From positions 157,743 to 221,742 of the forward strand of contig CALUUZ010000003.1 of assembly GCA_944324075.1 (NCBI GenBank): a DNA stretch of 64,000 bases, written 5' to 3'. Positions within the stretch are counted from its first letter, which is position 1. Every line of letters starts with the position of its first letter. Position numbers and translations under genes: made by a program. The stretch comes from Candidatus Mailhella excrementigallinarum. GTDB taxonomy: Bacteria; Desulfobacterota; Desulfovibrionia; Desulfovibrionales; Desulfovibrionaceae. Below, in pieces: positions 43,157 through 51,792 of this stretch. The notes beneath the pieces were generated by a model that was given only the letters and a program-made list of their open reading frames with translations, made no database searches and was not told where the DNA came from.

Positions 43157-44563
43157 ATGGCACACGCAAACGTCATATCCCGCATGGGAACGAAAGGCTT
43201 CGGCTGGTGCTTCAGCTTCCTGCTGGCCGCCCTTGTAACCTGGGCCTTCCATGATCCCGCCAATGCGGCGCTGAATTACTACTGGTTCGGCACCATCACG
43301 GCCATCGGCATGTTCGCCTTTGATCTGCTGCCCAATTTCGTCGTGGCCGTGCTGCTCCTGATGTACTATATCATCATGGGCGTCTGCGCGCCGGAAGTCG
43401 CCTTCGTGGGCTGGACCACGCCCATCCCGTGGCTGTCCATGTGCGGCATGCTTATCGGCGTTCTGATGGACAAAACCAGACTTTCCCGTCGTATCGCCCT
43501 GTTCGTCGTCAGCCGGGTGGGCACTACCCCCATACGTCTGTACTCGGCCTTTCTGGGAGCGGGCTTTCTGCTCAATGCCATCATTCCCGATATCATCACG
43601 GTCGATATCCTGTTCATGACCATTGCCGGAGGCATGTGCGAGGCGCTCAGGCTTGATCCCAACTCCCGCGCCTCCACCACCCTCATTCTGGCGGCCTTTT
43701 TCGGCGCGACCATTTCCGCCGCCTGTTTCCTGCCCAACAACACCGGCATCATCGGCCTGCTGATGGTAAAGGACATGGGCGTCCCCTTCACCTGGGGCGG
43801 CTTCCTGGTCGAGCAGTTGCCCTACCAGCTTTGCCATGCCCTGCTGGCCTTCGCCATTCTGCATGTCTTCGGCGGCAAGGCCCTGGGCGAAATCATCTCC
43901 CGCTGCCGCGCCAGCGCGGAAGCCGATCTGCTGGAACTCGGCAAAATCCGCCGGGTGGAGAAAAAAACGCTGATCCTCGCGCTCTGCGCGCTGGTGGCGT
44001 TCGTCAGCGAACCCCTGCACGGCATTCCCGGGTATTTCGCCTTCTGCGGTACGGTTCTGCTCGGCTTCACCCCCATCTTCGGACTGATGGACGTGGATGA
44101 TCTCAAGGAAATCCAGTTCCCCATCCTGTTCTTTATCGCAGGCTGCATGGCCATCGGCATCGTAGCCGGTTCGCTGGGCATACCGGCCTGGCTGTCCGCC
44201 AAGATCGTGCCCTATCTGCAGCAAATCGAATCCCTCGCGGGAATCTGCTTCTTCTCCTACTGGGTCGGCATCATTGCCAACCTCGTGCTGACTCCCGTCG
44301 CTGCAGCCACGGCGCTCAGCGTGCCGCTTGCGGAAATCGCCACCAATCTCGGCATCGGCATCAAGCCGGTCCTGTACTCCTTCCTCTACGGCGTAGATCA
44401 GTTCTTTCTGCCCTACGAGCTGGCCCCTGCGCTGATCATGTTCGCCACCGGCTATGTCCGGGTACGCTATCTGCTGCCCCTCATGACTCTTCGCATGATT
44501 CTGGCGGGCTTCGCGCTGCTTTTCGTTTCCTCCGTCGTCTGGCCCCTTATCGGACTTGCATAG
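43157..44563 (+). CDS. SLC13/DASS-like sodium-coupled anion transporter
   Basis: 468 residues with about 12 hydrophobic segments. The two-fold DASS pattern is visible: an N-terminal ...FLLNAIIPDIITVDILF with NTGIIGLL, and a C-terminal FSYWVGIIANLVLTPVAAAT. In known members the two SNT-like motifs bind Na+ and carboxylate; here they are varied, so substrate is open. GGAGGAG precedes the ATG. It is first in a four-gene run with DpaL, YgeY and RidA homologues, so uptake of 2,3-diaminopropionate or a carbamoylated or otherwise modified amino acid is plausible (inferred). Confidence 0.85.
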   Translation: MAHANVISRMGTKGFGWCFSFLLAALVTWAFHDPANAALNYYWFGTITAIGMFAFDLLPNFVVAVLLLMYYIIMGVCAPEVAFVGWTTPIPWLSMCGMLIGVLMDKTRLSRRIALFVVSRVGTTPIRLYSAFLGAGFLLNAIIPDIITVDILFMTIAGGMCEALRLDPNSRASTTLILAAFFGATISAACFLPNNTGIIGLLMVKDMGVPFTWGGFLVEQLPYQLCHALLAFAILHVFGGKALGEIISRCRASAEADLLELGKIRRVEKKTLILALCALVAFVSEPLHGIPGYFAFCGTVLLGFTPIFGLMDVDDLKEIQFPILFFIAGCMAIGIVAGSLGIPAWLSAKIVPYLQQIESLAGICFFSYWVGIIANLVLTPVAAATALSVPLAEIATNLGIGIKPVLYSFLYGVDQFFLPYELAPALIMFATGYVRVRYLLPLMTLRMILAGFALLFVSSVVWPLIGLA

Positions 44564-44649
44564 TCTTGAAGAGCACTTCCGCGTTTTCCGGACAGGTTCG
44601 CCCGGAACGCGGGGCAAAAAAGCTTTCAGCAGAAAAAACAGAGATTTTC

Positions 44650-45867
44650 ATGATGGTCGACATCTGCTACAATTCCGCGCGCAGACCTTTCGGACAGGGC
44701 GCTCCGCTGGACGCCCTCGCGCCTGCAAACACCGGAGACGTACGTGCTTTCCACAGGACTTTCAGGGAGTACGCGCCCACGCCGCTGCACGATCTGCCGC
44801 ATCTGGCCGGGGAGTTCGGCCTGGGCCGCATTCTGATCAAGGACGAATCCCGGCGCTTCGGACTCAACGCATTCAAGGTGCTGGGCGCTTCCTACGCCAT
44901 CGGCAGGTATCTGGCCGAAAAGCTGGGGCGCCCGCTTTCCTCGCTCGACCCGGATCGCCTCCGCGACCCCGTCCTGCGCGAAAAGCTCGGAGATATCACC
45001 TTTGCCACCACCACGGACGGCAACCACGGACGCGGCGTGGCCTGGACGGCCCGGCAGATGGGGCAGAAGGCCGTGGTCTACATGCCCAGGGGTTCCGCCT
45101 CAAGCCGGGTGGAGAATATCCGCGCTCTTGGGGCGGAATGTTCCGTCACCGATCTCAACTACGACGACGCCGTGCGCATGACCTGGGCCAGGGCGCGGGA
45201 GCGAGGCTGGGTCATGGTGCAGGATACCGCATGGGACGGCTATGAGGATATCCCCGCCTGGATCATGCAGGGCTACACCACCCTGGCGGCGGAAGCCCTG
45301 GAACAGATGCGCACGGCGGGTACACAGGCTCCTACCCATGTCTTCCTCCAGGCGGGCGTCGGCTCCTTCGCCGGGGCGGTACTCGGCTGTCTGGCCGCCG
45401 AACTGGGGCCGGACATGCCCGTTTTCGTCATCGTCGAGCCGCACAGAGCAAACTGCATCTATCGCTCTGTCCTGGCTGCGGACGGCAGACCCCATTCCGT
45501 CGCGGGAGATCTCGACACCCTGATGGCCGGTCTGGCCTGCGGCGAACCGAACACCATAAGCTGGCCGCTGCTGCGCGATTATGCGGCTGCCTGCGTTTCC
45601 TGCCCGGACTGCGTGGCGGCTGACGGCATGCGTATTCTGGCCGCTCCCCGCGGCGGAGACGTTCCCGTCCTGTCCGGCGAATCCGGCGCGGTGACCACGG
45701 GCGTTCTCCAGTGGATCATGCAGTCGGAAGAAGGTGCGGAAGCGCGCGAGAAGCTGAGGCTGAACGGGACTTCCACCGTGCTGCTCATCAGCACCGAAGG
45801 CGACACCTCCCCCTCCACCTACAGAGACGTGGTGTGGTTCGGCAGACACAGCCGCTGGAGCGAATAA
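44650..45867 (+). CDS. dpaL: Diaminopropionate ammonia-lyase (YgeX/DpaL)
   Basis: 405 residues, PLP fold-type II. It converts 2,3-diaminopropionate to pyruvate and ammonia. The PLP lysine is in RRFGLNAFKVLGASYA (Lys76). The TTTDGNHGRGVAW segment and the glycine loop region QAGVGSFAGAVLGCL bind the cofactor; EPHRANCIYRS and the final SGAVTTGVL region are typical of the family. The start is taken at the ATG at 44650 (a TTG at 44566 is open but unlikely). The product 2-aminoacrylate intermediate explains the RidA homologue two genes downstream. Confidence 0.93.
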   Translation: MMVDICYNSARRPFGQGAPLDALAPANTGDVRAFHRTFREYAPTPLHDLPHLAGEFGLGRILIKDESRRFGLNAFKVLGASYAIGRYLAEKLGRPLSSLDPDRLRDPVLREKLGDITFATTTDGNHGRGVAWTARQMGQKAVVYMPRGSASSRVENIRALGAECSVTDLNYDDAVRMTWARARERGWVMVQDTAWDGYEDIPAWIMQGYTTLAAEALEQMRTAGTQAPTHVFLQAGVGSFAGAVLGCLAAELGPDMPVFVIVEPHRANCIYRSVLAADGRPHSVAGDLDTLMAGLACGEPNTISWPLLRDYAAACVSCPDCVAADGMRILAAPRGGDVPVLSGESGAVTTGVLQWIMQSEEGAEAREKLRLNGTSTVLLISTEGDTSPSTYRDVVWFGRHSRWSE

Positions 45868-45907
45868 CGCGGGAGCAGCCCGCATCTTTCCATCACAGGA
45901 GAAAACC

Positions 45908-47092
45908 ATGCCCGGAAGGGAACAACAGGAAGAAGTCATCGCTCTCTGTCAGGCGCTCATCCGCCGCCCCGGCGTCTCCGGACGCGAGGACGGCGTGGTG
46001 GCTGAACTTTCCCGCTTTTTCAGGGAAAAGGGCTTTGACGACATTTTCGTGGATGCCTACGGCAGCGTCACCGGCATCATCAACGGCAAACGTCCCGGTC
46101 CGACCATCGTGTTCGACGGACACATCGACACCGTCCCCGTGCCCGATCCCTCCGCCTGGCAGCATGAACCGTATGGAGCGGAACGCGTGGACGGCAGAAT
46201 ATACGGCCGGGGCGCGTCGGACATGAAAGGCGCGGTGGCGGCCATGGCCTGCGCCGCAGCCGGCTTTGCCGGAGCCACGAAACGTGATTTCGGCGGCAGG
46301 CTGTGCGTGGCCGGGGTGGTGCACGAGGAATGTTTTGAAGGCGTCGCCGCCTCGCTGATCAGCGAACGGCTGAAACCGGACTACGTGATCATAGGGGAAG
46401 CTTCGGAGTGCAATCTGAAAATCGGCCAGCGGGGCCGTGCGGAAATCACCGTGGAAACCTTCGGCGTGCCCGCGCACTCCGCCAATCCGGAAAAGGGCGT
46501 CAACGCCGTGCTGCTGATGATGGAAGCGGCGAGAAGCTTTGCCCGCATCACGCCTCCGGAGCATCCCGTGCTTGGAAAGGGTGTTTCCGTGCTGACCGAC
46601 ATCATCTCCACCCCCTATCCCGGCGCATCCGTCGTGCCCTCCGGATGCCGGGCCACCTATGACCGACGTCTGCTCACCGGGGAAACGCGGGAAAGCGTCA
46701 TGGCGCCCTACGCCGCCATTCTGGCCGAGCTGGAGCGCACGACGCCGGGCTTCAGGGGGCGGGCGGTTTTCGCACGCGGGCGCGAGCTGTGCCATACCGG
46801 CAGCGTCATTGAGGGCGAACGCTTCTTTCCGGGCTGGCTGTTCGACGAACAGGAGAATTTCATTCAGAAAACCCTGGCCTCGCTGCGTGCAGCCGGCCTT
46901 GCCCCCGAAGTGACTCATTATTCCTTCTGCACCAACGGCAGTCACTACGCGGGAGAGAAAGGCATCAGGACGCTCGGCTTCGGCCCCTCGCGGGAAAGTC
47001 TCGCGCACACCATCGACGAATATGTGGAAGAGGAACAGCTGCTCAGGGCGCATGAGGGCTATCAGGCCATCTGCAAGGCGCTGACGGAGTAA
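45908..47092 (+). CDS. ygeY: YgeY-family M20 metallohydrolase
   Basis: 394 residues, peptidase M20/ArgE-DapE fold with two zinc ions. Motifs are FDGHIDTVPVPDP (first metal His-Asp), GRGASDMKGAVAAM (bridging Asp), VVHEECFEG (Glu pair), VPAHSANPEKG (dimerisation domain His) and a late TNGSHYAGEKG. YgeY proteins are linked in E. coli and clostridia to the ygeX gene and to purine/selenium-type clusters; the natural substrate is unsettled. CAGGAG precedes the ATG. Here it may free diaminopropionate from an acyl or carbamoyl derivative before DpaL acts. Confidence 0.9.
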   Translation: MPGREQQEEVIALCQALIRRPGVSGREDGVVAELSRFFREKGFDDIFVDAYGSVTGIINGKRPGPTIVFDGHIDTVPVPDPSAWQHEPYGAERVDGRIYGRGASDMKGAVAAMACAAAGFAGATKRDFGGRLCVAGVVHEECFEGVAASLISERLKPDYVIIGEASECNLKIGQRGRAEITVETFGVPAHSANPEKGVNAVLLMMEAARSFARITPPEHPVLGKGVSVLTDIISTPYPGASVVPSGCRATYDRRLLTGETRESVMAPYAAILAELERTTPGFRGRAVFARGRELCHTGSVIEGERFFPGWLFDEQENFIQKTLASLRAAGLAPEVTHYSFCTNGSHYAGEKGIRTLGFGPSRESLAHTIDEYVEEEQLLRAHEGYQAICKALTE

Positions 47093-47234
47093 GGGCGGAG
47101 ACTCCGGCGCAGCGGAAGCCGACCAGACGGCGGCCACGCAGGGCGCCGGCCTGCGGCCGATTGCCGCCCGCTTGCCAGAGTTCGTTCATTCCCCTATCCT
47201 TTTTCCGCAATAATTATCCATCAAGGAGAACTCC

Positions 47235-47609
47235 ATGTTCAAACCCGTTGAAACCGCCCTTGCCCCCGCCGCCGTCGGCCCCTACTCCCAGGGAATCGCG
47301 CTGGACAATCTGGTGTTCAGCTCCGGCCAGCTGCCCATGAATCCCGAAACCAAGACCATGCCCGCCGACATCGCGGAGCAGGCCCGGCAGTCCCTTTCCA
47401 ACGTGAAGGCCGTGCTGGAGGCCGCCGGTTCCGGCATGGACAAGGTGATCAAGGTCAACATCTTCCTTACCGACATGGCCGACTTTGCCAGGGTAAACGA
47501 AGTGTACGCCCAGTTCTTCAAGGCACCCTTCCCGGCCCGCAGCTGCGTGGCAGTAGCCGCCCTGCCCCTCGGGGCCGGGCTTGAAATCGAAGCCGTGGCC
47601 GTGAAATAA
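47235..47609 (+). CDS. ridA: RidA family enamine/imine deaminase
   Basis: 124 residues. It hydrolyses reactive 2-aminoacrylate-type enamines released by PLP lyases, preventing damage to other PLP enzymes. Signature: AAVGPYSQGIALDNLVFSSG, QLPMNPET, and the final PARSCVAVAALPLGAGLEIE with the substrate-binding Arg. AAGGAG precedes the ATG. Its place at the end of the DpaL operon fits removal of DpaL's intermediate. Confidence 0.95.
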   Translation: MFKPVETALAPAAVGPYSQGIALDNLVFSSGQLPMNPETKTMPADIAEQARQSLSNVKAVLEAAGSGMDKVIKVNIFLTDMADFARVNEVYAQFFKAPFPARSCVAVAALPLGAGLEIEAVAVK

Positions 47610-47710
47610 CCCGCGCGGCGCACGGACGACATGGCCCGCGTTCCCGTTTTCCGCCGGGGACGCGGGCTTTTCTGTATCCGGCGCTGTGTACTCTCCCGAT
47701 ATGAATGCGC

Positions 47711-48652
47711 TCAGGAGCGGGACTCTTCCTCCTGTCGGACGAACAGCGCCCGTACCTGCCGGGCCAGGGCGGAGGCGGCGGGGCTCAGACTGCGGTGTCT
47801 GCGGGACACCATGAAGTATTCCAGATCGTCAAGAAAGTGTCCGAGCGGATGGAAGGAGGTCTTTTTCGCGTATGCCGGCAGCATCTTCAGAGACAGCATG
47901 TCCATGATGGCGCAGCCCGCGCCCCTGGCGATATATTCCAGCACGAGATCGTACTGGTTCACCTTGAGCACAGTCCGCCCCGTCAGTCCGTCCAGCTTTT
48001 CCTCCGCCAGAAAGGGCGTATGGATCTCCGCGCCGTCATCCCCCATATAGGTGACAAACGGCAGACGGCGAAGCTGTTCTCTGGTCGGCATCCTGTCCAG
48101 ATCGAAGCCGTGTCTCTTCGGCGTCACCAGAATGAAGGGCGCAGTTCCCAGACGCACGGCCAGAAACTTTTCCGGCCTGCGGGCCAGCGCAAGCAGGGCG
48201 AAGTCCGCGATGCCGTATTCGATGCTCTCCAGCGCCTCGCGGGGAGGGCCTACCCGCAGGGAAACCTGCACTCTGGGGTGAAGCTCCATGAACTCCATGA
48301 TCAGGTTCGACACGCGCTCCTGCTTGAGAATGGTCATGGAACCGGCAACACCAACGCTGCCGGACAGCTCCCCGGAAGCGCAGGAGAGCGTATCCTTCAG
48401 GTCCTCCAGAAGCTCGAAGGCGGAAACGGCCCAGTCCAGAAGCTGCACGCCCTCCGGAGTGATTTCCAGAATGTTGTTGCGCCGTCTGAACAGCATGACG
48501 TTCAGCTGGCGCTCAAGGCATTGCAGGGAATAGGACACGGAAGACTGGCTGCGGTTCATTTTTGCGGCTGCACGGGAGATGCTGCCCGTTCTGGCCACAT
48601 AGTAAAAACCGCGAAGCCACTGAAGGAAATCGCCATTGAACTCGTCGATCAC
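47711..48652 (-). CDS. LysR-family transcriptional regulator
   Basis: 313 residues from a GTG at 48652 (GGAGGAG upstream). The N-terminal winged helix-turn-helix (LQWLRGFYYVARTGSISRAA; SQSSVSYSLQCLERQLN) is followed by a periplasmic-binding-protein-like effector domain. The usual start in this family is a few residues before FLQW, which this start meets. It is the last gene in line after the TRAP dctM on the same strand (152 bp gap) and tail-to-tail with the RidA gene, so it may regulate either operon. Confidence 0.88.
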   Translation of the reverse strand: MIDEFNGDFLQWLRGFYYVARTGSISRAAAKMNRSQSSVSYSLQCLERQLNVMLFRRRNNILEITPEGVQLLDWAVSAFELLEDLKDTLSCASGELSGSVGVAGSMTILKQERVSNLIMEFMELHPRVQVSLRVGPPREALESIEYGIADFALLALARRPEKFLAVRLGTAPFILVTPKRHGFDLDRMPTREQLRRLPFVTYMGDDGAEIHTPFLAEEKLDGLTGRTVLKVNQYDLVLEYIARGAGCAIMDMLSLKMLPAYAKKTSFHPLGHFLDDLEYFMVSRRHRSLSPAASALARQVRALFVRQEEESRS

Positions 48653-48804
48653 GCCGCTCCTCCCGACGCCGAGGCGCCCGCCGCCCGATGCGGCCTGATC
48701 CTCCTCCGGGATCTGCTTAGCATATACGCGAGGCGTCTTCAATGCGTTCTCCCGCTTCCCGCGGATCTCCGCAGACCGCCAAGCGGCCTGCGGAGCGCCC
48801 GCCG

Positions 48805-50112
48805 CTACATGAGCAGGGAAGGCAGAAACAGCGTGATCTGCGGGAAGCAGATGAGCAGCGTCAGATGGATGAAGTCAGCCGCGATGAACGGCACGGCTCC
48901 GCGGAACACCGCGCTCATGGGCACGTTGGCCACGCCCTTGATTACGAAAAGGTTCAGCCCCACGGGCGGCGTGATGAGCCCCATTTCCGTCACGCGCACC
49001 ACCAGAATGCCGAACCAGATGGGGTCGATGTTCATCTGCTGCACCAGAGGGAAGAAAATCGGCACCGTGAGCAGCACGATGGCCATGGAATCCATGAAAC
49101 AGCCCAGCGCGATCAGAATGAGCAGGATGCCGATAATCACGATCAGCGCCGGGGCGTTCAGCGCGGCGATGGAATCCGCCATGACGAAGGGCACGCGGCT
49201 CACCGCGAGAAAATACCCGAACATCATGGCCCCGACCATGATCAGAAAGCCGATGCCCGTGGACTTGACCGCCGCGTCCATGCAGGCGGCGACGAACTGC
49301 CGCTTCGGCATTTTCGTGTAGATGAAGCCCAGCAGCATGGCCGCCATCGCCCCGATGCCCGCCGCCTCGTTCGGGGAGAAAATCCCCGCATACAGGCCGC
49401 CGATGACCAGCACGAAGAGCAGCACCACGCCCCACACCTTTGACAGGGCACGCGCCTTTTCCATCATGGAACAGGGCTCTCCGGCCGGTCCGAGCGAAGG
49501 GGTGCGCCGCACCAGAAGGCCGATGGTGGCTATGTACAGGAGCATCTGGAGTATGCCGGGAATGAACCCGGCCATGAACAGCGCCCCGATGGACTGCTGG
49601 GTAATGATGCCGTAAATGACCATGATGGTGCTCGGAGGAATGAGAATGCCAAGCGTGCCCCCGGCGGCGATGGCGCCGGTAGCCAGCGCGTCGGAATATT
49701 TGTATTTCTTCATTTCCGGCAGAGCCACGACGCCCATGGTGATGGCCGTGGCCACGCTGGAGCCGCAGATGGCGGCAAAGGCCCCGCACGCTCCCACGGT
49801 AGCCATGGCCAGCCCGCCCCTGAGACTGCCCATCATTTTCCGCACCGCCCAGTACAGGTCGCTGCTCAGACCGGACTTGAAGGCGAAGTTGCCCATGAGG
49901 ATGAACAGGGGCACCACGCAGTAGCTGTATTGTATGAAGGTTTCGTACGGGACGTTCTGCAGGAGCGCGACAGCCGGCTCCACGCCGTTGATGGCCGCGA
50001 AGCCGCCCGCGCCCACCAGCAGCATGGCCATGCCGATGGGCATGCGGATGAAAATGAGAAAGATAAGCGCGCCCATGCCGATATAGCCGATTTGTATGGG
50101 AGTCAGACTCAT
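48805..50112 (-). CDS. TRAP transporter large permease DctM
   Basis: 435 residues, about 12-13 helices; ion-coupled import of a small organic acid through the inner membrane. Signatures: GGTLGILIPPSTIMVIYGII, CGSSVATAITMGVVALPEM and RVTEMGLITPPVGLNLFVIK. The ATG overlaps the stop codon of dctQ as ATGA, a sign of translational coupling. It ends a five-gene minus-strand operon with an Fe-S oxidoreductase and a flavoprotein. Confidence 0.93.
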   Translation of the reverse strand: MSLTPIQIGYIGMGALIFLIFIRMPIGMAMLLVGAGGFAAINGVEPAVALLQNVPYETFIQYSYCVVPLFILMGNFAFKSGLSSDLYWAVRKMMGSLRGGLAMATVGACGAFAAICGSSVATAITMGVVALPEMKKYKYSDALATGAIAAGGTLGILIPPSTIMVIYGIITQQSIGALFMAGFIPGILQMLLYIATIGLLVRRTPSLGPAGEPCSMMEKARALSKVWGVVLLFVLVIGGLYAGIFSPNEAAGIGAMAAMLLGFIYTKMPKRQFVAACMDAAVKSTGIGFLIMVGAMMFGYFLAVSRVPFVMADSIAALNAPALIVIIGILLILIALGCFMDSMAIVLLTVPIFFPLVQQMNIDPIWFGILVVRVTEMGLITPPVGLNLFVIKGVANVPMSAVFRGAVPFIAADFIHLTLLICFPQITLFLPSLLM

Positions 50113-50600
50113 AACACATCCTGCGGGTTGGAAGAGGTGAGCGACGTGAGGAACACGCGGGTCTCCACCACGGTCATCAGGACAAAGCAGACAAAAATGA
50201 CGACACCCACAGGCCACCAGGGAATGTACAGAAGGCTTGTGGTGACGCCGTCCTGGTACAGCTCGCGGATCAGGAACAGCGCGCAGACGGCAAGGCCGAA
50301 GCTGAGCAGTGCGCACACAAGGGAGGTGAAGATGACGCAGGCTCTCTGCGCCGGGCGGGGAAACCTGTCGAAAAACAGATCCACGCCCACATGCCCGCGG
50401 TGCCAGGCGCAATACAGGATGACCACGGGCGACAACATGCCCATGAACACCTCGACGATTTCATAGGACCCCTGAATGGGACTGTGAAAGAAATAACGCA
50501 TGCAGACGTCAACGGATATCAACGTCATGAGCGCGCCCAGAAGGCAGGCGCCGAACCACATGACGCCGCGCATGAGCCTGTCGAACAGACGGTTGAACAT
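50109..50600 (-). CDS. TRAP transporter small permease DctQ
   Basis: 163 residues, four helices, with the DctQ-type VDVCMRYFFHSPIQGSYEIV and EVFMGMLSPVVILYCAWHRG (tryptophan/histidine loop) in the first half. It stabilises DctM and docks the receptor. GAGG precedes the ATG. Stop codon overlaps the DctM start. Confidence 0.92.
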   Translation of the reverse strand: MFNRLFDRLMRGVMWFGACLLGALMTLISVDVCMRYFFHSPIQGSYEIVEVFMGMLSPVVILYCAWHRGHVGVDLFFDRFPRPAQRACVIFTSLVCALLSFGLAVCALFLIRELYQDGVTTSLLYIPWWPVGVVIFVCFVLMTVVETRVFLTSLTSSNPQDVL

Positions 50601-50694
50601 GGAACCTCCTCAAAATGCCGGAAGGCGGGGGGCGGATTCCGGCGTGCCGAAGGGCGGCCGTCTCCGGGCGGCCGCCCGTTCAATCGCATATGCG

Positions 50695-51729
50695 CTACAG
50701 GGTCTTTTCACCAGTCAGCACGCCCAGCACCGTTTCGGCGTCCTCGCGGGCGACCTTGCCGCTCTCAAGCGTATCTTTCATCCAGCGCTCCCTGGTCATG
50801 TGCCCGGCTACCTTGTCCCAGCGGGCGCGTTCTTCCGCAGGCAGTTCATATATGGTTACCGCACCCTTTGCCTGCAGGGGTTCGGCCAGCTTCCGTGTGG
50901 CAAAGGAAAAATTCTCCGCCAGCCACAGTGCGCCATCCATGCCGCCGTTCTTCAGCAAAGCGTTCCTTGCCTCATCAGGCAATCTGTCAAACTTTTTCCT
51001 GTTCATGGCAATAGTGAACAGTGAAAACCCGAACGGGGAATTCGTGGTCACATAGGGAGCAACCTCATAAAAGCGGGAACCGTCAATGGTTTCCCAGCTC
51101 GCCAATACCCCGTCGATGGTCTTCTTGGAAAGCGCGTCATACACCTCGGCGTTGCCCATGACCACGGGAACCGCGCCGAGAGCTTCCAGCATCGGCACAA
51201 AGGGCCCGGCCGTGGTTCGTATCTTGAGCCCCTTGAGGTCCTCCAGCGTCCTTACTGGGCGGGATGTGACCAGATTGTTGGAATCTGAAGTGTACAGGGC
51301 GATAATTCGGTTGGCGCTGTAAGGCTTGCTCAGGGCAGGGATCTTTTCGAACAGATCGTTGGCCGTTCTGGTGATGGTCATGGGATCACTGAAGGGCAGG
51401 CTTGGCAGAAAGATCGCTTCGGCCAGCGGATTCATGCCCGCGTACATGCCCATGGGAATCCAGGCGATGTCGGTAATGTTGTTGCGCACGGCGGACCAGG
51501 ACTGCGCGCCCTTGCACAGGGTTTCTCCGGCGTACAGGTCGATGCTGAGCGTGCCGTTGGAATCCTGCTCCACCTTCTCGATCCATTTCTTGATGCCGTT
51601 GTTCGTGCTGAAGGAGTTCTCCGGGTTCTGCAGGGAGAACTTGAGCGTCGTCGGCCCGGCGTGAGCCGCGCCTGCGCAGACGCACAACGCCGCCGCGAAA
51701 AGGACGGCATAACGATGGAACCTGTTCAT
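50695..51729 (-). CDS. TRAP transporter substrate-binding protein DctP
   Basis: 344 residues, exported (signal RYAVLFAAALCVCAGAAHAG). Typical DctP pattern: ENSFSTNNGIKKWIEKVEQD, GLKIRTTAGPFVPMLEALGA (ligand Arg region) and YDALSKKTIDGVLASWETID. GAGGAGG precedes the ATG. Related in family but not close to the dctP at 5410-6414. The ligand is probably an organic acid oxidised by the flavoprotein encoded upstream. Confidence 0.93.
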   Translation of the reverse strand: MNRFHRYAVLFAAALCVCAGAAHAGPTTLKFSLQNPENSFSTNNGIKKWIEKVEQDSNGTLSIDLYAGETLCKGAQSWSAVRNNITDIAWIPMGMYAGMNPLAEAIFLPSLPFSDPMTITRTANDLFEKIPALSKPYSANRIIALYTSDSNNLVTSRPVRTLEDLKGLKIRTTAGPFVPMLEALGAVPVVMGNAEVYDALSKKTIDGVLASWETIDGSRFYEVAPYVTTNSPFGFSLFTIAMNRKKFDRLPDEARNALLKNGGMDGALWLAENFSFATRKLAEPLQAKGAVTIYELPAEERARWDKVAGHMTRERWMKDTLESGKVAREDAETVLGVLTGEKTL

Positions 51730-51792
51730 GTGACCTCCTCGGTGATGCTTGGGCGGGGAGCCGCAAGGCCCCCCCTTGTTTTCGTCGCGCGG

